Source of the DNA: DATFVJ01 sp963826515
GTDB lineage: Bacteria > Actinomycetota > Actinomycetes > Streptosporangiales > Streptosporangiaceae
Length of the DNA: 64,000 bases
Assembly (NCBI GenBank): GCA_963826515.1
Contig: CAWGXI010000002.1
Location: 62,001 to 126,000, forward strand
Direction of reading: 5' to 3'
The notes under the pieces are model-generated. The model saw only the letters and a list, made by a program, of their open reading frames with translations. It was not told the DNA's origin and searched no databases. Both the position numbers and the translations under genes were made by a program. Positions 17,223 to 25,472 of the stretch are shown here, piece by piece (within the stretch, counting starts at the first letter, position 1; each line of letters begins with the position of its first letter).

Positions 17223-17265
17223 ACGGCATAATCTTCTTAACGTTCACGGCATAATCTTCTTTACG
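17223..17265. repeat. 20-bp direct repeat at the end of the DUF5372 gene
   Basis: Two 20-bp copies (17223-17242 and 17246-17265; ACGGCATAATCTTCTT plus four bases) differ at one base, separated by TTC. On the minus strand the right copy encodes VKKIMP and the stop of the DUF5372 protein; the left copy repeats those codons downstream. It may be a slippage or a small insertion footprint. Confidence 0.8.
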
Positions 17266-17522
17266 GCCTCGGTGCCGTCCCGCTGCGCGCGGAACTGGTC
17301 CACCAGGTCAGCGAGTGCCAGCAGGCCAGCCATGATGAACCGCGCCCTGCCCGCCGCGACCACCACGAACGGGTCCGCCGCAGCCGCATCGGTCCACCCC
17401 GCTGGCAGCGAGAACAGCTGCCCGTTCTCGTCGTGCAGGTGGACCCGGTCCTCGCCCCAGTTCTGGCGGTAGGCGACGAACTCGAAGTCCTGGCCGCACA
17501 GGGGATGGAACGGGTGCGTCAC
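17244..17522 (-). CDS. DUF5372-like small protein
   Basis: 92 residues from ATG 17522. The text MTHPFHPLCGQDFEFVAYRQ, NWGEDRVHLHDENG, LPAGWTDAAAADPFVVVAAG and FIMAGLLALADLVDQ resembles the short DUF5372 proteins encoded beside serine recombinases in actinobacterial elements. The gene lies immediately downstream of the recombinase remnant and upstream of the HTH gene. Function unknown. Confidence 0.66.
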   Translation of the reverse strand: MTHPFHPLCGQDFEFVAYRQNWGEDRVHLHDENGQLFSLPAGWTDAAAADPFVVVAAGRARFIMAGLLALADLVDQFRAQRDGTEAVKKIMP

Positions 17523-17874
17523 CCGGACGCGCCGGTACCGATCGTCCGGATCGGGTGTAGTTGACGATGCGGGGCGATGCCGTCGCGCTGGCAGAGGTAG
17601 GTGGGCAGGTCTTTCCCGCCGCGGACGTGGTAGCGGATGGTCATCCGCCCGCCGCAGCGGCCGCAGGTGATGATGCCCTGCAGGAGGGCGGGGCCTTCGC
17701 GGGGCGGTCCGGCGGCGCGGTCGCGGCCGTGCGCGGCGGCGTTGGCCGCGAGCCTGGCGATGTATCGTACTGGCGGATCGCGGACTCGGTGTTGTGGATG
17801 ACCTGTTTGAGGCTGGACTGCCGGACGTAGAGCGCCCGGCGGGACAGGTGGGCGGCGGTCACCTTCGACGCCAC
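17523..17874 (-). pseudogene. serine recombinase with large internal deletion
   Basis: A GAAGGAG ribosome site precedes GTG 17874. The N-terminus KVTAAHLSRRALYVRQSSLK, QVIHNTESAIRQYD is the resolvase start with the nucleophilic Ser in VRQSS. Directly after it, near 17765, the text jumps to the C-terminal zinc ribbon (ARLAANAAAHGRDRAAG, LLQGIITCGRCGGRMTIRYH, LPTYLCQRDGIA). About 350-400 residues between are missing. Parts of the missing middle occur at 16083-16345 and 18385-18440. It is the head of the recombinase/DUF5372/HTH cassette. Confidence 0.78.
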
Positions 17875-17904
17875 GGTATCGGGGAGCAGCGGGTCTCCTT
17901 CAGC

Positions 17905-18196
17905 AAGAGCAGGGGTTAAGGGCGGGGGCTGTCCCGGCGAGCGCGACGGCCGCCAGGACGCTGATGAGGTGGGCGGCCAGGCCGGCGGGCAGCGGGGCCG
18001 GCCCGTCGCCTGGTGCCGGCGGGCCGGCGGGGGTGGCGCGGGCGGCTGGGGCGAGGCTGGCCAGGGCGCGCTGCCAGGCGATGACGCCCTTGCAGGCCAG
18101 CACGCCCAGGCCGAGCGGGAACGCCTCGCCGCGCGTGTGCAGGGCGGCATGGCGAAGCTGCTCGTAGCGGGCGTCCGGCCCGGGGCTGGTAACCCG
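17905..18196 (-). pseudogene. unidentified small reading frame, 5'-truncated
   Basis: SPGPDARYEQLRHAALHTRG, EAFPLGLGVLACKGVIAWQR, LASLAPAA then an Ala/Pro-rich linker and HLISVLAAVALAGTA. The regular coding look suggests a former gene of about 100 residues, but its start is lost at the junction near 18196, where unrelated sequence begins. Similar short frames accompany some actinobacterial recombinase elements; no function. Confidence 0.42.
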
Positions 18197-18306
18197 CAGC
18201 CAAGAGTGACCTTGGTGATCCGGCTCACCGCGCACGTCCGCCTGGCCGGCGGCCAGCACCGCACCCTCACCCTGCCAGTCCCCGAGCGCGCCCTCAACGA
18301 CGCCCA

Positions 18307-18377
18307 GGCCGCCGCGGCCGCCGCCCTGGAGTCCTCCGGGCTGGAAGGGCTGGTGCCCGCCCGGCCCGGGCCGGCCG
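18307..18377 (+). pseudogene. inverted fragment of the HTH gene
   Basis: The plus strand encodes AAAAALESSGLEGLVPARPG, nearly identical at nucleotide level to the complement of about 16780-16850 inside the HTH gene. It is a 60-70-bp inverted duplicate that shows shuffling within this graveyard. Confidence 0.75.
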
Positions 18378-18384
18378 TCGCGGT

Positions 18385-18628
18385 GCCGGCCGTAGGTGAA
18401 CGCGCCGGCGTAGCGCGCGAACCCAGCAACGGGCACGCTGTCGAAGTGCTCGCTGCCCCGGTAGTGCGGACCGAAGATCTCGACATGCTGGCCATCGGGC
18501 AGCTCGTAGACCCGCAGGCCCGGTTCGGCGTGCACGGGCCGCAACCCCAGCACGTGCTCGTAGAAGTGCGCCAGCTGCTCGTCATGGTCAGTGCGGGTGC
18601 CGCACCAGCCCAGGCCCGTAACGTCCAT
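18385..18628 (-). pseudogene. VOC/glyoxalase-like protein fused to recombinase scrap
   Basis: From ATG 18628: MDVTGLGWCGTRTDHDEQLA, HFYEHVLGLRPVHAEPGLRV, YELPDGQHVEIFGPHYRG. This is the first beta-alpha-beta-beta-beta module of a VOC-family protein. At about 18440 it switches to ARYAGAFTYGRHRD, a serine-recombinase motif (usually NPRYAGAF), and then to the inverted HTH fragment. So only about 60 residues of the VOC gene survive. Confidence 0.68.
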
Positions 18629-19178
18629 GCCTGCCAGTATCGCGGCCAGCCGACGGCGGGGGTTGCCCCCGGCCGCCCCAATCTGGGATCGGCCATGCCC
18701 GCCGTGCGAAACCCGTGCCGCAGCCATCAAGACGAACCATTTGCCGCAGTGTGCTCGGGGCCGGTCCCCGATTCTGGGGCGTGCCTGGCGGCCCGCAATG
18801 TCTGGGATGGTTGTTTGTCCGGGCCGGGGCGCCCGGGAAGCGGCCCAGATGAGCAGCTGCCACGCCTTTGGGCACGACCATGCACCACGCCTCGGTGACG
18901 AACTCGCGCATCTCAGCCGGGCCGAGCAAGGCCATGCGCACATCGATCCAGTTGTAGCGCTGATCGCTGGGACGATGCAGGAAGAACCTGGCCGGCTCGG
19001 CAGCGATCAGCACGGCCCGTTCTTCCTGAGGGAAGCCGAAGCCAATGATCGTCTCATCCGGGGAGATTGCGACATAGACGATCCTCCCGACCCGGAACTT
19101 GACCTGGTCGCGTATCAAGTGCTTCTCGGTCCGGGGCAGGGACAGTGCCACAGCGCACACGTCATTCGCAGTTACCAT
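18588..19178 (-). CDS. MmcQ/YjbR-family protein with abnormal tail
   Basis: Start ATG 19178 (MVTANDVCAVALSLPRTEKH). The family core follows: DQVKFRVGRIVYVAISPDET, GFGFPQEERAVLIAAEPARF, YNWIDVRMALLGPAEMREFV and TEAWCMVVPKGVAAAHLG, about 110 residues, the usual full length of this DNA-binding-like fold. The frame then continues about 85 residues through low-complexity text and overlaps the start of the VOC remnant, so the native stop is probably lost by frameshift. The core looks intact. Confidence 0.7.
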   Translation of the reverse strand: MVTANDVCAVALSLPRTEKHLIRDQVKFRVGRIVYVAISPDETIIGFGFPQEERAVLIAAEPARFFLHRPSDQRYNWIDVRMALLGPAEMREFVTEAWCMVVPKGVAAAHLGRFPGAPARTNNHPRHCGPPGTPQNRGPAPSTLRQMVRLDGCGTGFARRAWPIPDWGGRGQPPPSAGRDTGRHGRYGPGLVRHPH

Positions 19179-19348
19179 CGCCCGGCTTCCTCCCTGCGCC
19201 CGCGCCGCCCCGAGATCGTGCAACGGTCCTTGTCCAGCATCCGATCTGCCGCCTGGCGACCGTCTGCATTGGCGTGGCTGGCCGGCGTTGCGGTACAAGA
19301 GTTGATCTCTCCGGTGCAGATCGCCCCATCGCCGTCATGGAGGCCAAG

Positions 19349-19435
19349 GTGGCACAGAGGATAACCGCCGCACTCGAAGATGATCTTGATGGTGGCCCGG
19401 CGGATGAGACGGTACGGTTCGGGCTCCTGACGGCC
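19349..19435 (+). pseudogene. lsr2 N-terminal fragment
   Basis: From GTG 19349: AQRITAALEDDLDGGPADET then VRFGL is the beta-hairpin dimerisation start of Lsr2, the actinobacterial xenogeneic silencer. After FGL homology stops, so the DNA-binding AT-hook-like C-terminus is absent. A second, longer broken lsr2 lies inverted at about 22990-23245. Confidence 0.75.
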
Positions 19436-19922
19436 AAGTCAACGGTGTGCGGCGGGGTTCCCCGCCGCCCGCACGTGCCGATGACAGTGAAGATGCTTGC
19501 CGCATAGCTATGCTTGCCTGCGCATACTGATGCACATTGGGCAAGACGGCGCAGCAACCATCGAGGCAAAGCGGTCGCCCTTCGGGCTGAGCTTAAGACG
19601 GCCGACGCCAGACACATATCGAATACGTGCGGGCCGCTCGTCGCTCCGCTGTCGAGCGCTGGGCGTACAGCGCGCATGTCTGCCCGTTCGGGGTGACCAT
19701 GGGCAGCGGGTCCCCCAGGCCAAGGGTTTCCGCACGAGCCACTGCGCTGAATGCGCGCCGCACGCCAGACAAGTCCCGCGAGGACTCTCGGGTCGTTCGC
19801 CCACTTTCCCTGCCCGTGCCAGCGCGTGACCGTTCCCGCGTGATCCTCCGGCCACATGTATCACGCGGTGGCGGCCGACCTCCTAATGGGTATCTGCTCA
19901 CACCCAGGGGGAGGCCTTCTCG
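19436..19922. other. gene-free stretch before the M64 peptidase
   Basis: About 490 bp. Frames are open on several strands but none shows family resemblance, a start with ribosome site or conserved spacing. It probably carries the promoter of the peptidase gene, which I could not pinpoint. Confidence 0.45.
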
Positions 19923-21998
19923 ATGGCGGACAGCATGACCGTCCTGCGCAGCGCGGGACCACCCGGCACCAAGCGCAATATCGCAATCCTCGGCGACGGG
20001 TTCACCGCCGCGGACCAGGCCGCCTACAACCAGTGGGTGCAGACGGTCCTCATCGAGGGCGTCTTCGGACACGACTACTTCAGCGAGGACGCCTCGGCGT
20101 ACAACATCTACCGCGTCAACCTGGAGTCGGTGGACTCCGGCGTAAGCACGCGCACTTACGACGAGCACGGCACCCCGTCGGACCCGTCTGACGACACCAT
20201 CGCCTCCGAGACCATCCGCAACACCGCGCTGGGCATGATCTTCAGCGGGTCTTGGGCGCACTGCTGGCTGGAGTACGGGACGAACACCGAGGCACGCATC
20301 CAGGCGGCGCTCAACACATGGGTGCCGGACTGGAACGAGCTGCTCGTCGTCCTCAACAACCCCAACTACGGCGGCTGCGGCGGCGGGGGCCGCGCACACG
20401 TGCCGATGGGTGTGGACTGGTCGGTCATCGCACACGAGTTCGGGCACGGCATCGGCGGTTTCTCCGACGAGTACTCGGCGGGCGTGGGCGCATACACCGG
20501 TGGGGAGCAGGGCTGGATCAATCTGACCACGATCACCGACCGGGCGACCACCAAGTGGCGCCAGTTCATCGCGCCGACGACGCCGCTGCCCACCGGCATT
20601 GGCCCCGGGGCGAACTACAACAACGGCCCCCGACCGGCGACCTGGGACAGCAACCAGGACGTGGGGCTGTTCGAGGGCGGCGGCACCTACGACACCGGGA
20701 TCTACCGGCCGGTCGAGGACTGCCGGATGAACGGGAACGCCCCCCCGTACTGCCCTGTCTGCTACACGTCCATCAAGACCGCCCGGGACGGCGAGACCGG
20801 CCACCACTTCCGCAACGCCTATCCCGGGCGCTTCTATGGCACCGGCCGCAGCGATCTGCTGCTGCACCACGGGACGTCCATCCAGCTGTTCGAGGCCGAT
20901 GGAACCGCTCTGACGCATCGGTTCAGCGGCGTGGAGCGGGTGCCCGGCTCGTGGCAGTTCCAGCCGCACGACCAGGTCTGCGTCGGCGACTTCAACGGGG
21001 ACGGCGTCGATGAGGTCGCCATCTTCAACGGAGTCGACTGGGCAATCCCGTACCTGGGTCTGCTCGTCTCCGACGGCAACGACGGGCTGCGGCTGGTCGC
21101 CCGGTACGACGGGGACATCCCGGGCTGGGGCGGCTTCGCCAGGAACGACCACTTCCTGGTCGCCGACCTGAACGGGGACGGCAAGGACGATCTCGTCGTC
21201 GTCAACACCGACGACTGGGCGATCCCGTACGTCGGGCTGCTGCGCTCCACCGGCACCGGGTTCTGGATGACCCGCCGGTACGACGGCGATATCCCCGGCT
21301 GGGGCGGGCTGGCCCGCCACGACGAGTTCTTCGTCGGCGACCTCAACGGCGACGGCCGGGACGACCTGGTCATCTTCAACGGCCAGGACTGGTCGATGAG
21401 CTACGTCGGACTGTTCGCCTCCAGCCCGGCCGGCTATACCATGACCCGCCGCTACGACGGTGACATCCCCGGCTGGGGCGGGCTAGCCAGCAACGACCGG
21501 CTCATCCTGGGCGACTTCGACGGTGACGGCCGCTGCGACGTGTACATCTTCAACGGCGACGACTGGGCGATCCCGTACCTGGGGATGTTCCGCTCCACCG
21601 GCACCGGGTTGTCTTACACCCGCCGCTACGACGGCGACGTGCCCGGCTGGGACGGGCTGGCCCGGCACGACCGGTTCTTCGCCGCCGACATCGACGCCGT
21701 CGGGCGCACCGACCTGTGGGTGTGGAACCACGACGACTGGGCCACCGAGTACCTGGGCCGGATGATCAGCTCGGGCACCTCACTCAAGGCAGACTACGTC
21801 GGCGACTGGGTGGGAGAGTGGAACCTGGGCGCGGTGGACGCCTTCGAACCGGCCCGGATGACCGGCCCGTCCGGTCAGCCGCAGCTGTACGTGCACAACA
21901 CCGACTGGTTCGGGGTGATCAACGGTCAGCGCGGGATCACGCTCGACCGCATCTTCTACCGATGGATCCACACCTACCGCTACGGCCGGAACTGGTGA
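19923..21998 (+). CDS. M64-type metallopeptidase with FG-GAP repeats (691 aa)
   Basis: GGGGGAGG precedes ATG 19923. Residues 1-305 resemble IgA-peptidase M64: NIAILGDGFTAADQAAYNQW, then the zinc motif HEFGHGIGGFSDEY at 171-184 (two His ligands, catalytic Glu, and the M64 GG-DEY signature) and a Cys-containing CRMNG...YCPVC segment near 267-280. From about 350 to 640 five tandem units of about 62 residues follow, each with a calcium-loop type motif (VGDFNGDGVDEV, VADLNGDGKDDL, VGDLNGDGRDDL, LGDFDGDGRCDV, and a degenerate AADIDAVGRTDL) and a DWAIPYLGLL strand. These are FG-GAP/VCBS propeller repeats. No signal peptide or membrane span is seen, although both domains are usually extracellular. 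It is followed 13 bp later by 22012-22833. Confidence 0.86.
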   Translation: MADSMTVLRSAGPPGTKRNIAILGDGFTAADQAAYNQWVQTVLIEGVFGHDYFSEDASAYNIYRVNLESVDSGVSTRTYDEHGTPSDPSDDTIASETIRNTALGMIFSGSWAHCWLEYGTNTEARIQAALNTWVPDWNELLVVLNNPNYGGCGGGGRAHVPMGVDWSVIAHEFGHGIGGFSDEYSAGVGAYTGGEQGWINLTTITDRATTKWRQFIAPTTPLPTGIGPGANYNNGPRPATWDSNQDVGLFEGGGTYDTGIYRPVEDCRMNGNAPPYCPVCYTSIKTARDGETGHHFRNAYPGRFYGTGRSDLLLHHGTSIQLFEADGTALTHRFSGVERVPGSWQFQPHDQVCVGDFNGDGVDEVAIFNGVDWAIPYLGLLVSDGNDGLRLVARYDGDIPGWGGFARNDHFLVADLNGDGKDDLVVVNTDDWAIPYVGLLRSTGTGFWMTRRYDGDIPGWGGLARHDEFFVGDLNGDGRDDLVIFNGQDWSMSYVGLFASSPAGYTMTRRYDGDIPGWGGLASNDRLILGDFDGDGRCDVYIFNGDDWAIPYLGMFRSTGTGLSYTRRYDGDVPGWDGLARHDRFFAADIDAVGRTDLWVWNHDDWATEYLGRMISSGTSLKADYVGDWVGEWNLGAVDAFEPARMTGPSGQPQLYVHNTDWFGVINGQRGITLDRIFYRWIHTYRYGRNW

Positions 21999-22011
21999 GA
22001 GGGGAACGGAC

Positions 22012-22833
22012 ATGAAGCAGCTCAAGAGGGCGGACGCCCGGGCGCAGCAGGCCGGGTACGCGGCCGATGTCACCGCCCGGGACAGCCGGCCGCTCAAACC
22101 GCCGGCCGGGCAGCAGACCCGTCACCGGTTCCCGCTCGCAGGAGGCGCCGTCGCCGCGCCGGTCAAGCCGACCACGGCCGTGAACGTCGCCGCTCACCCG
22201 ACCGGCGGCAGCGGCGGTCGGCAGGCCAAGGCCGCGGCCGAGAGCATGGACGAGAAGGCGGGTGAGGCGCTGGCCGCGCGCGGCCACCACCCGGACGGCG
22301 AGCACCCGGCGCAGAAGCCCCGCTCCGGCGACAATTCCGGGCTGCCGACCGAGCAGTACGTGCGGTTGCGGGTCCAGGTCCGCGGTGACCGCATGACCGT
22401 GCTTGACAGCCACCTCGTGGATGGCCCGCTCACGGCACCGACCACGCTGCACGGAGCGGGCGTCTACGAGGTGACCGTGGGCGACCGGCTTGTGCACGCG
22501 GCCGCCGTCCCGGATCTGGGGCTAGAGCAGCGCTCCTTCCCGAACCGCGAGGGGCCGCCGGACCAGCGCGGGCACCACTTCACCGAGCGCGCGACCTCCG
22601 AGCTCTCGGTGCGGATCCCGGCCGAGGAGCTCACCGCGGAGACGATCGGGGCGGTAAAGGTGCGGTTGTATCGCCTCGTCGAACCGGCCTCGGGCGTGCG
22701 GGTCGGGGCGCAGTCGCTGGGCGCCCAGCTACGCGAGCGGGTCGAACCCGTCGCCGAGCTGGCCGGGCTGCCCGGGTCCGTGCTGCCGGAGGCGATCGAA
22801 GCCCGGGGAGGCCGGACCGGACAGGGCGCCTGA
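22012..22833 (+). CDS. unidentified protein coupled to the M64 peptidase (273 aa)
   Basis: ATG 22012 follows GAGAGGGGA and lies 13 bp after the peptidase stop, so co-transcription is very likely. The first 115 residues are Ala/Gly/Pro-rich and probably disordered. Residues 115-215 look folded and beta-rich (QYVRLRVQVRGDRMTVLDSH, LVDGPLTAPTTLHGAGVYEV, VTVGDRLVHAAAVPDLGLEQ). The tail is helical. No recognised domain. Context suggests a binding partner, substrate or inhibitor of the peptidase; that is inference. Confidence 0.68.
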   Translation: MKQLKRADARAQQAGYAADVTARDSRPLKPPAGQQTRHRFPLAGGAVAAPVKPTTAVNVAAHPTGGSGGRQAKAAAESMDEKAGEALAARGHHPDGEHPAQKPRSGDNSGLPTEQYVRLRVQVRGDRMTVLDSHLVDGPLTAPTTLHGAGVYEVTVGDRLVHAAAVPDLGLEQRSFPNREGPPDQRGHHFTERATSELSVRIPAEELTAETIGAVKVRLYRLVEPASGVRVGAQSLGAQLRERVEPVAELAGLPGSVLPEAIEARGGRTGQGA

Positions 22834-22989
22834 GCGCGCACGGCGTCCGGGGCGGACACTACGCAGGAGATGCCGCCGCCGCTTGCAGCATCCATCCCGA
22901 CCGCCCCGCCCCGTCGCTTCCGTCGGGCGTGGACGTGACCCAGCCGCTGCCGACCTCGCCGTCGGCCACCCAGCCGCTGTGGGCATGGC

Positions 22990-23245
22990 CGCACACCGGT
23001 CCGCAGTCCCCGGGCACACCGCCGCCCTGTTACTTCTTCGTGCCTCCGGATTGGGGTGCTGGTCGCCAGGACGGGGAAGTCCCGGCTCGGCCTTGCGTGC
23101 GTGCTCAATGAACGGCGCAAGCTGCTTACGGAATGCGGTGGCATTCTTCTTGCTGAGGCCGATCTCGTACTGCCCCATCGAGCCCGAACCGCACCGTCTC
23201 GTCCGCTGGGCCGCCGTCAAGGTCCTCTTCCAGCGCTCTGCTGGC
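22990..23245 (-). pseudogene. lsr2, frameshifted copy
   Basis: RALEEDLDGGPADETVRFGL then DG in one frame, and after a shift near 23185, QYEIGLSKKNATAFRKQLAP and FIEHARKAEPG in the next. This is the Lsr2 dimerisation domain and linker; the C-terminal DNA-binding WAKDxG...RGRIP motif is not found. It lies in inverse orientation to the 19349 fragment, on the other side of the peptidase pair. Confidence 0.75.
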
Positions 23246-23424
23246 CAGCCACCTGCGCCTCAGCGCGAGGCTCCGCCGTGCTCTTCTTGATCGGCATCCA
23301 GGTGCGCGGCCGCTACCCAGGTGGCCGGGTTCGGGGTGGTACCCAGCGGTCCGCGGTTGTCCGGCCCGTAGGCTGCGCCCCTGGCTGCGCGAGAGGTCGC
23401 GGACCGGTCAAGCGTCTGCCGACT

Positions 23425-23660
23425 ACTTTTGCGCCTACCAGCGCCAACCGCCCCGTCGGTGAGTTCACGAATCAGGTCGGTGTGCCCGTTGTGGCGGGCG
23501 TACTCCTTGGTCATGTGGACGTAGACCCGGAGGGAGCACGGTTCACCCCTTCGGGTCAGCCCCGGTGTCGCTGAGACTTCGGGCAGCGGCCGCCTTCCGG
23601 CTCGCCTCGCACTCCGCCTGCCATGCCGCCAGGTCGGCGTCCCAGTCGGCGCCGCGCACA
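23425..23660 (-). pseudogene. DinB/DUF664-type protein fragment
   Basis: DWDADLAAWQAECEASRKAA, AARSLSDTGADP in one frame and, after a shift, SLRVYVHMTKEYARHNGHTD, LIRELTDGAVG in another. The HM-EYARHNGHxDLIRE motif is the C-terminal helix with metal-binding His of mycothiol-dependent DUF664 DinB proteins common in actinomycetes. The N-terminal half is missing. Confidence 0.72.
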
Positions 23661-23977
23661 CCGCCTGCAGGCGGCCGCCGTTCCCATCTCCTCGATCACC
23701 AAAAGGGGGCGCCTGACAGCATCTCATCGTGGCTACCTGACGGTGATCGAAGATCACCGCACCCTCCGGGGCTCACATAGCTGCCTGATATGCGCGTCGG
23801 CCGGGGTCCTTGACGGCCGTAACAACGTGGCACTGGGAGGCCGCACTAGCGGCTCTTTGCCACTGACTTTCGGGCGCTGCGGGCGCTGGCGGTGGACAGC
23901 TGCGGTCGGAGGTGAGGACCAAGGGCTCTGTGGCGGCGGCCCTGGGCCGGTCGAAGGTGGGTCCCGGGAGATGCGTG

Positions 23978-24478
23978 ATGAACGTGCTCGTGGCCTTTGC
24001 GACCAAGAACGGCTCGACCCAGCAGGTGGCCGAGGCGATCGCCGCTGCCTTGCGCGAGCGCGATGCGCAGGTCGTGATCCTGCCAGCCAGGTCGGTGCGC
24101 GAGCCAGTCACCGGATACGACCTGGTCGTGCTGGGCGCGCCGCTGTATTCCGGACGCTGGCACCGCGACGCCCACCGCTTCCTCAGGCGCCATCGCCGGC
24201 AGCTCCCCAGCGTGCCGGTGGCCGTGTTCGGGATGGGACCGCGCAGCGACACCGAGGATGCATGGCAGCGCTCCCGCGCCCAACTGGACCGGGCGCTGGC
24301 CAAGCGCGACTGGCTGGCCCCGATCGCAGTCACCGTATTCGGCGGTGTCGACCCGCCTGGACCCAGCAAACATCCACGGCGGGATCTGCGGAACTGGGAA
24401 ACCATCCAGGCCTGGGGTACACAGGCCCTCGTCACCGCGGACAGAACCCGGCAAGATCCTAGGACCGCGGGCCAGTAG
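23978..24478 (+). CDS. flavodoxin-domain protein (HemG-like)
   Basis: ATG 23978 is preceded by GGGAGATGCGTG. 166 residues: MNVLVAFATKNGSTQQVAEA gives the FMN phosphate loop (TKNGST), then GYDLVVLGAPLYSGRWHRDA and VPVAVFGMGPRSD, the fold of flavodoxin_5 proteins annotated as menaquinone-dependent protoporphyrinogen oxidase-like. No membrane span. Probably a soluble FMN-binding electron carrier or oxidoreductase; the exact substrate cannot be told. Genes on both sides are broken, so it stands alone. Confidence 0.82.
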   Translation: MNVLVAFATKNGSTQQVAEAIAAALRERDAQVVILPARSVREPVTGYDLVVLGAPLYSGRWHRDAHRFLRRHRRQLPSVPVAVFGMGPRSDTEDAWQRSRAQLDRALAKRDWLAPIAVTVFGGVDPPGPSKHPRRDLRNWETIQAWGTQALVTADRTRQDPRTAGQ

Positions 24479-25472
24479 GCGCAGTCGGACAGGCATGATG
24501 CCCACGCCGCCAGTGGAGCCTGCAGACCGGATCCGCCCATAACCGCCTATAGGCGTCCACGAGCGCAGACAGCCCGCACTCTAGAACCGTCCATATCGGC
24601 GGATACTTGCGCGGATAACTCCCGTTCCAGCTGATCTGCCGAGGCATACCAGACGGAGCAGGCCTTGCATGATTATTCATGACCGACCGGCACCGTACAC
24701 CGTACACGCTCACTCATGCCGCAACTACAAGGGCACAACGCGGATCCACGCCGAGTCCGGCCTGCGGATCTATCTCGGCTGGTGCGCTGAGCACGGCCTG
24801 GACCCGCTCGCGGCCGGGCGCCCGCAGCTGGAGCTGTACGTCCGGTGGATGCAAGTGGTGCGCCGGTTCCAGCCGCCGGCCGTGTCACGGCGCCTGCCGG
24901 TGATCGCCGGGTTTTACCGGACATGCGTGATCGTGGCGTACTGGCGCACTCGCCGGCTGAGTATGTCCGCCGCCCGGCGGTACCCGCCGAGTCGCCCACG
25001 CCCGGGTTCACCCGCCTGCAGTTCGAGGCGCTGCTCACCACGGCCGGAGATTCCGCCAACAGTAACGACTTCGCGCTCATATCGATGCCGGGCCTGCTCG
25101 GCCTGCTCGGCCTGCGGATCTTCGAAGCCACCGGCACCGACATCAATGATATCGGGGAGGAGCATGGCCACCGGGTGCTGCAGGTCTGCGGCAAAGGCAG
25201 CAAGGTGGTCCTGGCGCCCTGCCGCCCGCCGTCGGGCGCGCCATCGACCGCGCTACCGCGAGCCGCGACAGCGGCCCGATTCTCCTCAACAGCCGGGGCG
25301 CGCGGATGGACCGCCACGCGGCCACCCGCAGGCTTCGGCACCTGGCCACCGCAGCAGGCGTCCGAATCGGCCGAGCTCATCCTGACCGGAAACAAAGCAG
25401 TTCGTTCAGGCAGACTCCAGCCACCCTCTGGCGCAAGGCTGCCAGGGGCGGCGGGTGAGCTGCGGTAATACG

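Noticed and set aside
19593..21320. Long minus-strand frame opposite the M64 peptidase
   Set aside because: It mirrors the repeat structure of the plus-strand gene and shows no independent motif.
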